10,590 nucleotides of DNA from Rhodospirillaceae bacterium (lineage in GTDB: Bacteria > Pseudomonadota > Alphaproteobacteria > Dongiales > Dongiaceae): the NCBI GenBank assembly GCA_016794075.1, contig JAEUKU010000354.1:1-10590 (forward strand), read 5' to 3'. The position numbers and the translations under genes are program-made. Positions 1 through 6,816 of the stretch are shown here, in pieces (within the stretch, counting starts at the first letter, position 1; each line of letters starts with the position of its first letter). Below the pieces are notes generated by a model. That model was not told the origin of the DNA, made no database searches, and saw nothing but the letters and a program-made list of their open reading frames with translations.

Positions 1-32
1 ATGGCGGCAAACAGAACGGCCGTGATGCGCAT
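1..32 (-). CDS. N-terminal start of an unidentified, possibly exported protein (partial)
   Basis: Only the first ten codons are inside the window. The minus strand reads ATG at 32-30 and continues as MRITAVLFAA to the left edge. A good Shine-Dalgarno sequence GGAGGA (43-38) sits five bases upstream of the ATG, which is the main reason to believe the start. A short basic start followed by a hydrophobic run resembles the beginning of a signal peptide or membrane anchor, but ten residues cannot identify a family. It is transcribed divergently from the response regulator gene that starts at 263. Confidence 0.5.
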   Translation of the reverse strand, partial: MRITAVLFAA

Positions 33-262
33 CAGTGTCCTCCGTCGCAGCGCTTGGTCGGCCATTCCGTCAAATGACCGGGAATTCCCCGCGCGATACT
101 AGCCGCGACTCCCTTAAGGCGGGATTGAGCATCGGCATGGCGCGACCACACTTACGTATGAGGCGGAAGCGCGGCGCAGAGCGGCGCGGTGCTAACCAAA
201 TCTCAAGCTTGGCGACCTAAGCCTGTTACCGGGTGGCGGGCGACCTCAAAGGGCCGGATAAC

Positions 263-628
263 ATGTCATTGGCGCTCATTATCGACGACGATACCCAGGT
301 GCGCGAGCTGGTCTGCCTGATGCTGCGGCGCGCGGGCTTCGAGGTGGTCTCGGCCAGGGACGGCCGCGAAGGACTCGCTACCTGCAGGCGGAACGATCCC
401 GACGTGGTGATCACCGACATCTTCATGCCGCATCAGGACGGCATCGACGTGCTGCGCGAGATCAAGTCGCTGACCAACGCGCCGCGCGTGGTGGTGATCT
501 CCGGCGGCAGCCCGCGCATGCAGCTCGACTTCCTCGAAATCGCACAGAAGCTCGGCGCCGATTCCATCCTCTACAAGCCCTTCACCCGCGGCCAGCTGCT
601 GGAAGCGGTGATGCCGGCCGCCGCGTAG
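263..628 (+). CDS. Single-domain (CheY-like) response regulator
   Basis: This 121-residue protein is a lone receiver domain with no output domain, so it would act through protein-protein contact or in a phosphorelay rather than by binding DNA itself. The receiver landmarks are all visible: the acidic pocket D8-D9-D10 (LIIDDD), phosphoacceptor D52 in VVITDIFMP, switch serine S80 in VVVISGG, and conserved K105 in LYKPF. The domain ends ten or so residues before the stop, as expected for a complete receiver. I chose the ATG at 263 over an in-frame GTG at 233 because it puts the first beta strand at the very N-terminus, as is usual, and AAAGGG lies about ten bases upstream. No histidine kinase is encoded nearby, so its partner is unknown. 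It lies 93 bases upstream of phaC on the same strand and could be co-transcribed with it, but that is inference. Confidence 0.9.
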   Translation: MSLALIIDDDTQVRELVCLMLRRAGFEVVSARDGREGLATCRRNDPDVVITDIFMPHQDGIDVLREIKSLTNAPRVVVISGGSPRMQLDFLEIAQKLGADSILYKPFTRGQLLEAVMPAAA

Positions 629-721
629 CGCGCCGCCGCCGCTGCGGCATACGGCCTGGGGATTTCGCCGGCGCGTTCCCATATTGAGGGTGACGCTCGT
701 TTTCCCGTTCCGAGATAGCCA

Positions 722-2638
722 ATGGTATCAAGACCTTCGACGAAAACCGCCGGACGGCGCCGGGGCTCCCGCGCGCCGTCGGTGGGAGATTCGACGCCGG
801 AGCCGCGGGTCGCGCTCCCGGCGCGGCAATCGGCCGCGACCGGCAAGGCCGTGGCGGCTAGGGAGGCCCCGGAGCTGGCGATGACGCAGCTCGGAGCCGT
901 CGACGGCGACCTGCCCGATCCCACCGATTTCCCGCTCGACCGCTTGGTGGACGCGGCGATCGCCCGCGCGACCGCCGGCATCTCGCCGGTTTCACTCTTC
1001 GCCGCCTATTCGGACTGGGCCTTGCACCTGGCCCTGGCGCCGGGCAAGCGCCTCCAGTTGCTGCGCAAGGTGGCGCGCAAATGGACCCGCTTCGCCCATT
1101 ACGCCGCGCGCTGCGCCATCGGGCATGACGGCAAGACCCCCTGCATCGAGCCGTTGGCGCAGGACCGCCGCTTCGCCGAGCCGGAATGGCGCCAGCCGCC
1201 CTTCAACCTCATCTACCAGGCTTTCCTGCTGCAGCAGCAATGGTGGTACAACGCCACCACCGGCGTGCGCGGCGTCTCGCGCCATCACGAGCAGGTGGTC
1301 GAGTTCGTCACGCGCCAGCTGCTCGACGTCGTCTCGCCCAGCAACCTTCCCTTCCTCAATCCGGTCACGCTGCGCAAGACGGTGGAGCAGGGCGGTCAGA
1401 ACCTGGTGCGGGGAACGCAGAACTTCATCGAGGACTGGCAGCGCGCCGCCCTGGGTCAGAAGCCGGTCGGGGCCGAGGCCTTCCGCGTCGGCGAGAACGT
1501 GGCGGTGACGCCGGGCAAGGTGGTCTTCCGCAACCGGCTGATCGAGTTGATCCAGTACACGCCCGCGACGGGCAAGGTGCATCCGGAGCCGGTGTTGATC
1601 GTCCCGGCATGGATCATGAAATACTACATCCTCGACCTCTCGCCGCAGAACTCGCTGGTGAGATACCTGATCGAGCAGGGCCACACGGTCTTCATGATCT
1701 CCTGGAAGAACCCCGGTTACGAGGATCGCGAGCTCAGCCTCGAGGATTATCGCCGGCTTGGCGTCATGGCGGCGCTCGACGCCGTCGGCGCGATCTGCCC
1801 GAAGCGCAAGATCCACGCCGCCGGCTATTGTCTCGGCGGCACGCTGCTCGCCCTCGCGGCAGCGGCGATGGCGCGGGACGGCGACGATCGACTGGCCAGC
1901 ATGACCCTCCTGGCGGCGCAGACGGATTTCACCGAGGCGGGCGAGCTCACCCTGTTCATCGACGAGAGCCAGGTGACGTTCCTGGAAGACGTGATGTGGG
2001 AGCAGGGTTTCCTCGACACCAAGCAGATGGCGGGCGCCTTCCAGTTGCTGCGCTCCAACGACCTCATCTGGTCGCGCATGCTGAAAGACTACATCAGCGG
2101 CGAGCGCACGCCGATGAACGACTTGATGGCCTGGAATGCCGATCAGACGCGCATGCCCTATCGCATGCACAGCGAATACCTGCGCCACCTGTTCCTCGAC
2201 AACGACCTGGCCGACGGCCGCATGCGGGTGGATGACCGCGTCGTCTCGATCGACAACATCCATGTGCCGATCTTCGCCGTCGGCACTGAACGCGATCACG
2301 TGGCGCCGTGGCGCTCGGTGTTCAAGATCGCGCGGCTGGCCGATACGGACGTCACCCTGCTGCTCACCAGCGGCGGCCACAATGCCGGCATCGTCAGCGA
2401 GATCGGGCATCCCGGTCGGCACTTCCGAATCGGCGGTCGGCGCGAGGGCGACCCCTATGTCGACCCCGACCGCTGGGCGGACGAGACGCCGAAGCAATCC
2501 GGCTCGTGGTGGCCGGCCTGGCAGGCCTGGCTGGCGACGCATTCAGGCCGGCCGGTGCGGCCGCCCAGCATGGGCAATACAGCCGCCGGATTTGCGCCGG
2601 TCGAGGACGCACCCGGACGCTACGTTCACGCGGGCTAG
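722..2638 (+). CDS. phaC: Class I polyhydroxyalkanoate synthase
   Basis: Polymerises (R)-3-hydroxyacyl-CoA into polyhydroxyalkanoate at the surface of storage granules, releasing CoA. The frame gives 638 residues. After a low-complexity Arg/Ala/Pro-rich leader (about residues 1-55) comes a short N-terminal PHA-synthase domain (DRLVDAAIARATAGISP, DWALHLALAPGK), then the PhaC N-terminal region (NPVTLRKTVEQGGQNLVRG) and the alpha/beta-hydrolase catalytic domain. The lipase-like box GYCLGGT carries the nucleophile C370; the remaining triad members are D525 (GTERDHVAPW) and H553 (SGGHNAGIV). The C-terminus (SGSWWPAWQAWL) is typical of the alphaproteobacterial class I enzymes. A TAG lies in frame two codons before 722, so 722 is the earliest start, but it has a weak ribosome site. 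The ATG at 881 (residue 54) has GGAG six bases upstream and would give 585 residues, closer to the usual family length. No PhaE or PhaR partner is present, as expected for class I. Confidence 0.96.
   Translation: MVSRPSTKTAGRRRGSRAPSVGDSTPEPRVALPARQSAATGKAVAAREAPELAMTQLGAVDGDLPDPTDFPLDRLVDAAIARATAGISPVSLFAAYSDWALHLALAPGKRLQLLRKVARKWTRFAHYAARCAIGHDGKTPCIEPLAQDRRFAEPEWRQPPFNLIYQAFLLQQQWWYNATTGVRGVSRHHEQVVEFVTRQLLDVVSPSNLPFLNPVTLRKTVEQGGQNLVRGTQNFIEDWQRAALGQKPVGAEAFRVGENVAVTPGKVVFRNRLIELIQYTPATGKVHPEPVLIVPAWIMKYYILDLSPQNSLVRYLIEQGHTVFMISWKNPGYEDRELSLEDYRRLGVMAALDAVGAICPKRKIHAAGYCLGGTLLALAAAAMARDGDDRLASMTLLAAQTDFTEAGELTLFIDESQVTFLEDVMWEQGFLDTKQMAGAFQLLRSNDLIWSRMLKDYISGERTPMNDLMAWNADQTRMPYRMHSEYLRHLFLDNDLADGRMRVDDRVVSIDNIHVPIFAVGTERDHVAPWRSVFKIARLADTDVTLLLTSGGHNAGIVSEIGHPGRHFRIGGRREGDPYVDPDRWADETPKQSGSWWPAWQAWLATHSGRPVRPPSMGNTAAGFAPVEDAPGRYVHAG
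871..874 (+). promoter_or_regulatory. Possible ribosome binding site for an internal phaC start
   Basis: GGAG sits six bases before the in-frame ATG at 881 inside phaC. The ATG at 722 has no comparable site. This suggests translation may begin at 881, giving a 585-residue synthase without the Arg/Ala/Pro-rich leader. GGAG is common by chance in DNA this GC-rich, so the call is tentative. Confidence 0.35.
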
Positions 2639-2672
2639 GCGGCATGCGGGGGGAGCAGCTAGGCTCGTCGTC

Positions 2673-3137
2673 ATGGCCAAGCATCTCCTGATCGTCGCGC
2701 ATATCCCCTCGGAGAACACCCGGCGCCTGCGCGACGCCGTCGTGCGCGGTGCCGGCAGTCCCGACATCGCCGGGATCGAAATGCGCGCGCTGACGCCCTT
2801 CGAAGCCGGCCCGCAGGACGTGCAATGGGCCGATGCGCTCATCCTCGGCACCACCGAGAACCTGGGCTATATGAGCGGGGCGATGAAGGACTTCTTCGAC
2901 CGCATCTACTATCCCTGCCTGGAGAAGACCGAGGGCAAGCCCTTCGCCTTCTATATCCGCGCCGGCCATGACGGCACCGGCACCAGGCGGGCGATCGAAT
3001 CCATCACCACAGGGTTGCGCTGGCGGCTGGCGCGTCCACCGCTGGTTTGCCGCGGCGCGTTCGACGAGCGCTTCGTCGGCGAATGCGAGGAACTGGGCGC
3101 CGCAATGGCGGCAAGCCTGGAAGCCGGGATGATCTAG
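2673..3137 (+). CDS. Flavodoxin-like / NAD(P)H-dependent FMN oxidoreductase family protein
   Basis: A 154-residue cytoplasmic protein with the flavodoxin-like fold. The first strand and phosphate loop (LLIVAHIPSENTRRL, residues 5-19) match the FMN-phosphate binding loop of flavodoxins. The second FMN loop is GTTENLGYMSGAMKDFFDR (59-77), where the N-x-x-Y-M-S-G-x-M-K-x-F pattern is characteristic of NADPH-dependent FMN reductases and related flavoproteins. A third glycine-rich stretch (RAGHDGTGTRRAIES, 96-110) fits the last flavin-contacting loop. It therefore probably binds FMN and passes electrons, but the sequence does not reveal its partner. ATG at 2673 was chosen because it begins the first beta strand directly; AGG is nine bases upstream. 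It follows phaC by 34 bases on the same strand, so co-transcription is likely. Its stop codon overlaps the stop of the converging minus-strand gene. Confidence 0.85.
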   Translation: MAKHLLIVAHIPSENTRRLRDAVVRGAGSPDIAGIEMRALTPFEAGPQDVQWADALILGTTENLGYMSGAMKDFFDRIYYPCLEKTEGKPFAFYIRAGHDGTGTRRAIESITTGLRWRLARPPLVCRGAFDERFVGECEELGAAMAASLEAGMI

Positions 3138-3310
3138 CCGCGGCGACGCCTGTTCGCCAGGATTGGGCGCAGCAGGAAGTCATAGATCGCCATCGCGGCG
3201 ACCAGAAGCAGGACCACGACGAGGTCCGGCTCGGGGACGAAGATCACCAGCACCGCCAGCGAAGCGACGAAGGCCGCCAGCGCCGCAATCCTCAGGATGA
3301 CATCGAGCAT
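3134..3310 (-). CDS. Small two-helix membrane protein of unknown function
   Basis: A 58-residue open frame runs from ATG at 3310 to TAG at 3136-3134. It is supported by a good ribosome site, AAGGGAG (3324-3318), seven bases before the ATG, by its position 25 bases after the amidase stop on the same strand, and by its composition. Two hydrophobic segments are evident: about residues 4-25 (VILRIAALAAFVASLAVLV and following residues) and 30-48 (LVVVLLLVAAMAIYDFLL), joined by a short turn FVPEPD. The C-terminus is strongly basic (LANRRRRG), so the positive-inside rule predicts a hairpin with both ends in the cytoplasm. I do not recognise a family. It is the last gene of the TRAP-amidase operon and may be an accessory membrane protein or a lineage-specific small protein. 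Its stop shares CTAG with the flavodoxin-like gene on the other strand. Confidence 0.7.
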   Translation of the reverse strand: MLDVILRIAALAAFVASLAVLVIFVPEPDLVVVLLLVAAMAIYDFLLRPILANRRRRG

Positions 3311-3335
3311 GGGTCAGCTCCCTTCGTCCGGTGCA

Positions 3336-4670
3336 TCACGCCTGCGCCTCGATCCGGCGCGTCAGCCAGCGCGCGGTGCGCAACAGCCTGGCATCCTCCC
3401 CGCGCCGCCCGACCAGCTGCACGCCGACCGGCAGCCCGTTTGGCCCGGTCAGCAGCGGCAGGCTGATGGCGGGCACGCCGCACAGGGTCCACAGGCCACT
3501 AAACGCCGGATCGCCGGTCGAGTCCAGGCCTCGCGGCGCCTCGCCGTTCGCCGCCGGCGTGACGATCGCGTCGTAACGGTCGAACAATTGCTCGAGCCCG
3601 TTGCCGAGCGCCTCGCGCCAATCGCGCGCAGTCAGGTAGTCGACCGCAGTGACCTTCAATCCCTCCTCGATGACGCCGCGCAAAGCGGGGCTCAGCTGTT
3701 CCTTGCCCTTGCGATAATAGGCGGCGAGGCCGCGCGCCATGCCGGCCTGCATCAGCGATTTCAGCGCCCCCAGGGCTTCCTCATAGAGTTCGGGCAGGGT
3801 GACCTCGGTGCAGGTGTCGCCCAGCGCCGCGACCAGTTCGCCGAAGCCCTCCTGCGTCGCAGGCTCGGCGCGGTCCCAGACCGGCGTCTTCACGAAGGCC
3901 AGCGACGGCGTCACCGGCGGCTCCGTCATCGCGATCTCGAGCAGCCGCGGCGGCGGCAGCAACCGGGTGTCGGCATCTTCCGGGTCGTGGCCGGCCAGCG
4001 CATCGGCCAGCAGCGCCGCATCGGCCACGTCGCGGGCGAAGACGCCGACCGTATCCAGCTCGCGCGAATGCACCCGCATGCCGGTACGCGGGACGAGGCC
4101 GTGGCTCGGCTTGAAGCCGACCACGCCGCAGAACGAGGCCGGCCGGATCACCGACCCGAAGGTTTGGGTGCCGATGGCCAGCGGCACCATTCCCGCGGCA
4201 ACGGCCGCGGCCGAGCCGGAGGAGGAGCCGCCCGGGGTCCGGCCCGGATCGTGCGGATTGCGGGTCTTGCCCGGCCCCATCGAGGCGAGTTCCGCGGTCA
4301 CCGTCTTACCCATGACGATGGCGCCGGCCTGGCGCAGGCGGCGCACGATGGTGGCGTCCTTGCCGGGGCGTCGGCCGGCATCGATGATTGTGCCGTTCTC
4401 GGTCGGCATGTCGGCGGTGTCGATGATGTCCTTCACCCCGACGGCAAGCCCGTGCAGGCCGCCGATCGGGCGGCCGCTGGCGCGATGGGCGTCGACCGCC
4501 TTGGCCGCCTGGCGCGCCATATCCGCGTCCAGGAAGGCGAAGGCGCCGATCTCCGGCTCCTTCGCCGCGATGCGCCGCAGCTGCGCCTCGACCAGTTCGT
4601 TCGCGCGCAACTCGCCGCGCGCCATCCGGGCGAGCGCTTCATGGGCGGTGAAATCTGCCGGGTCCGTCAT
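3336..4670 (-). CDS. Amidase-signature family amidohydrolase
   Basis: A 444-residue enzyme of the amidase-signature family, which hydrolyses carboxylic amides (or related C-N bonds) through a Ser-cisSer-Lys triad. The triad is intact: K80 in GLAVGVKDIID, cis-serine S149 in TPGGSSSGSAAAVAAG, and nucleophile S173 in GTQTFGSVIRPASFCG; the 24-residue cisSer-Ser spacing matches family members such as GatA. The downstream GVVGFKPSHG stretch also fits. The nucleophile loop reads TQTFGS where GatA-type enzymes have DTGGS, so this is a stand-alone amidase rather than a tRNA amidotransferase subunit; no gatB or gatC is nearby. No signal peptide is seen, so it should be cytoplasmic. The start at 4670 gives the usual family N-terminus (TAHEALARMARGELRANELV); the nearest Shine-Dalgarno candidate, GAGG, is rather far upstream (13 bases). 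It begins 15 bases after the TRAP large permease stop, so it probably acts on the imported substrate or a derivative. The exact substrate cannot be read from the sequence. Confidence 0.93.
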   Translation of the reverse strand: MTDPADFTAHEALARMARGELRANELVEAQLRRIAAKEPEIGAFAFLDADMARQAAKAVDAHRASGRPIGGLHGLAVGVKDIIDTADMPTENGTIIDAGRRPGKDATIVRRLRQAGAIVMGKTVTAELASMGPGKTRNPHDPGRTPGGSSSGSAAAVAAGMVPLAIGTQTFGSVIRPASFCGVVGFKPSHGLVPRTGMRVHSRELDTVGVFARDVADAALLADALAGHDPEDADTRLLPPPRLLEIAMTEPPVTPSLAFVKTPVWDRAEPATQEGFGELVAALGDTCTEVTLPELYEEALGALKSLMQAGMARGLAAYYRKGKEQLSPALRGVIEEGLKVTAVDYLTARDWREALGNGLEQLFDRYDAIVTPAANGEAPRGLDSTGDPAFSGLWTLCGVPAISLPLLTGPNGLPVGVQLVGRRGEDARLLRTARWLTRRIEAQA

Positions 4671-4685
4671 GCCGCGCTTGTGGCC

Positions 4686-6101
4686 TCAGCGTCCGTAGAA
4701 CAAGTCGGGCAGGACGAAGACGATATCCGGAAAGACATACATCAGCAGCATGGCGACAAAAACCAGCGCCAGGAACGGCATGCAGCCCCTGAATATCTGC
4801 ATGAGCTGCACGGTCGGCGGCGCGATGCCCTTCAGGTAATAGGCCGACATGGCCATGGGCGGCGTCAGGAACGAGGTCTGCAGGTTGAGCGCCACCAGGA
4901 TGCCGAAGAACAACGGGTCGATGCCGAAATGCGGCAGCAGCGGCAGGAAGATCGGCACAAAGATGATGATGATCTCCGACCATTCCAGCGGCCAGCCGAG
5001 CAGGAAGATGATGAGCTGAGCCAGCAGCAGGAACATGAGCGGCGAGATGTCGAGGCCGGTCACGAACTCGGTGATGATCTGCTCGCCGCCGAGATAGGAG
5101 AAGACCGAGGAGAAGGTCCAGGAGCCGACGAACAGCCAGCATACCATCGCCGTCGTTCGCACGGTCAGGTAGACGGATTCGCGCAGCCGCTGCCAGGTGA
5201 GCGCGCGGTAGGCGAGGGCGAGCACCAGCCCGCCCAAGGCGCCGATCGCGGCCGCCTCCGACGGCGTCGCCCAGCCGAACAGAATGGCGCCCAGCACGGC
5301 GAGAATAAGGATCGCCAGAGGGAAGAACGAGGTCAGCAGCAGCCAGAGCAGCTGGCCCATCGGCAGCGTCGTGTCCTTGGGCGGCTTCGGCGCCAGATGC
5401 GGCTGCAGGATCGAGCGCGTCACGATATAAACGAGATAGAGTCCCGCGAGCAGGAAGCCGGGGATGAGCGCGCCGGCATAGAGCTTGACGATCGAGACGC
5501 CGGAGGCCGCCGCATAGACGATCAGCATGATCGAGGGCGGGATGAGGATGCCGAGCGTGCCGCCGGCGCAGATTATGCCGCTGGCGAAACTGGTGTCGTA
5601 GCGGGCCTTCAGCATGGCGGGCAGAGCGAGCAGGCCCATCAGCGTCACCACGGCGCCGACGATGCCGGTGGCGGTGGCGAACAGCGCGCAGGTCACCATT
5701 GCGGCGACGGCCATGGAGCCCGGCACATTGCGGGCCACGATGCTGAGCGTGGTGAACAGCCGGTTGACGATGTTGGCGCGCTCGACGATGTAGCCCATGA
5801 ACAGGAACAGGGGCACCGCCGTCAGCACGTCATTGGCCATGACCGAGAAGGTCTGGTTGATGAACAGGTCGAAGATGCGGTTGTTGAATAGACCGCCGAT
5901 CCAGGTTTCGACCAAGGTCCAGCCGTCTGCGCCGCTCTCCACCGCGCGATGATAGCTGCGCCACATCCGGTCGGCGTCGAAATAGGCGTAGTAGCCGAAG
6001 CCGACGCCCATCGCCATGAGGGTGAAGGCGATCGGGAAACCGAGCAGGATGATGAAGATGAAGATGCCCAGCATCAGCAGGGCGATCTGCGGGTCGGTCA
6101 T
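4686..6101 (-). CDS. TRAP transporter large permease (DctM-like)
   Basis: The 471-residue inner-membrane protein is the ion-coupled translocating subunit of a tripartite ATP-independent periplasmic transporter. It is hydrophobic throughout, starting with MTDPQIALLMLGIFIFIILL. Family landmarks include GTLGILIPPS (181-190), GWATPSEAAAIGA (276-288) and NLQTSFLTPPMAM (406-418). Between the first helices it carries a longer loop (about residues 40-95) than the roughly 430-residue C4-dicarboxylate DctM proteins; this is usual in the mannitol/chloroaromatic-type TRAP branch. The reading frame is open for another 129 codons upstream, but that stretch is Arg/Pro-rich and covers the small-permease gene. 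The ATG at 6101 starts the first membrane helix, has GGGGA upstream, and overlaps the preceding stop in ATGA, which points to translational coupling. Confidence 0.95.
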   Translation of the reverse strand: MTDPQIALLMLGIFIFIILLGFPIAFTLMAMGVGFGYYAYFDADRMWRSYHRAVESGADGWTLVETWIGGLFNNRIFDLFINQTFSVMANDVLTAVPLFLFMGYIVERANIVNRLFTTLSIVARNVPGSMAVAAMVTCALFATATGIVGAVVTLMGLLALPAMLKARYDTSFASGIICAGGTLGILIPPSIMLIVYAAASGVSIVKLYAGALIPGFLLAGLYLVYIVTRSILQPHLAPKPPKDTTLPMGQLLWLLLTSFFPLAILILAVLGAILFGWATPSEAAAIGALGGLVLALAYRALTWQRLRESVYLTVRTTAMVCWLFVGSWTFSSVFSYLGGEQIITEFVTGLDISPLMFLLLAQLIIFLLGWPLEWSEIIIIFVPIFLPLLPHFGIDPLFFGILVALNLQTSFLTPPMAMSAYYLKGIAPPTVQLMQIFRGCMPFLALVFVAMLLMYVFPDIVFVLPDLFYGR

Positions 6102-6730
6102 CGACGGTCCCCTTCGTCGGTCGGCGCGACCACGTCGATCGCTTCGGCGGTCCGCCCTTCCATGAGTTCGACGGTCTCGCCGCGCATCAGCTTGACCTCG
6201 GTTTCCTCGACGTCGTCCCTGGCATGGGTCCAGTGGCCGTCGCGCATGCACATGACGCAGCGCATCATCTGGGCGATGCCCTGGACGAAGAGGAGGATTC
6301 CGGCGGCGACGATGATGGTCTTGAACTGGAAGATCGGCACCCCGGCGGGGCTGTTCACGCTGACCTCGCCATAGGCCCAGGAGCGGGACGCGTATTTCCA
6401 GCCCGACAGGACCAGGGCCGTTACGCCGGGAAAGAAAAACAGGATGTAGAGGATGAACTCGACGATCGCCTGGGTCCGCGGCTTCCACAGGCGATAGACG
6501 AAGTCGCCGCGCACGTGGCCGTTGCGCGAGAGGGTGTAGGCGCCGCCCATCATGAACAGCGTGCCGTACATGATGTAGGAGACGTCGAAGGCCCAGGAGG
6601 TCGGCGCGTTCAGGAGCCGGCGGACGACGACCTCGTAGCCGACGCCCAGCGTCATCACCATGATCGCCCAGGCGAAGGATTTGCCGAACCAGGCGGAGAG
6701 CCGATCGGCGAACTCAACGAATCGCATCAT
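6098..6730 (-). CDS. TRAP transporter small permease (DctQ-like)
   Basis: A 210-residue inner-membrane protein with four predicted helices at about 17-37, 48-66, 88-109 and 133-156, the DctQ arrangement. The segment SGWKYASRSWAYGEVS followed by a proline-rich turn and FQFKTII before helix four is typical of the family. It partners the large permease and helps receive the solute from the periplasmic binding protein. Residues after about 163 form a charged, acid-rich cytoplasmic tail of nearly 50 residues, longer than in many DctQ proteins. ATG at 6730 (or the next codon, also ATG) is preferred over an in-frame TTG at 6757, which would add a nine-residue leader lying close to the intercistronic hairpin. 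Its TGA overlaps the ATG of the large permease. It is separated from the binding-protein gene by 86 bases that hold a strong hairpin. Confidence 0.92.
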   Translation of the reverse strand: MMRFVEFADRLSAWFGKSFAWAIMVMTLGVGYEVVVRRLLNAPTSWAFDVSYIMYGTLFMMGGAYTLSRNGHVRGDFVYRLWKPRTQAIVEFILYILFFFPGVTALVLSGWKYASRSWAYGEVSVNSPAGVPIFQFKTIIVAAGILLFVQGIAQMMRCVMCMRDGHWTHARDDVEETEVKLMRGETVELMEGRTAEAIDVVAPTDEGDRR

Positions 6731-6758
6731 GGTCTTTGCAGCCCCGCTGCTAAACAAT

Positions 6759-6798
6759 CCACGACCCGGCGCGGCGTCGCAGCCGAACCGGGTCGCGG
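6759..6798 (-). promoter_or_regulatory. Intercistronic hairpin between TRAP binding-protein and permease genes
   Basis: On the transcribed (minus) strand CCGCGACCCGG pairs with CCGGGTCGTGG: eleven pairs with a single G-U. The 18-base interior contains a further four-pair stem, CGGC with GCCG around a six-base loop. The run after the stem is only weakly U-rich (ATTGTTTAG). It lies 18 bases after the binding-protein stop and 28 bases before the small-permease start. A partial terminator or an RNA-stabilising structure here would give more binding protein than permease, as many TRAP and ABC import operons require. The structure is seen in the sequence; the function is inferred. Confidence 0.6.
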
Positions 6799-6816
6799 AC
6801 CGTCATCCAGGTGCAA

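Noticed and set aside
76..85. Palindrome GTCA-AA-TGAC in the divergent gap
   Set aside because: Four-base arms that do not extend and match no operator I know; not above chance.
35..220. A 61-codon plus-strand open frame in the divergent gap
   Set aside because: No ribosome site, Arg/Ser-rich with no motif, and it overlaps the upstream region of the minus-strand gene starting at 32.
635..648. Short hairpin GCCGC-CGCT-GCGGC after the response regulator gene
   Set aside because: Only five pairs and no T-run; such stems are frequent by chance in this composition.
992..2542. A 516-codon minus-strand open frame opposite phaC
   Set aside because: Same reason: Arg/His/Asp-rich shadow with no recognisable motif, fully covered by a PHA synthase with an intact catalytic triad.
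3297..5891. An 864-codon open frame on the plus strand opposite the amidase and large permease genes
   Set aside because: Its translation is a low-complexity mix of Arg, His, Gln, Asp, Glu and Gly with no domain. It is the expected antisense shadow of two well-supported genes in GC-rich DNA.
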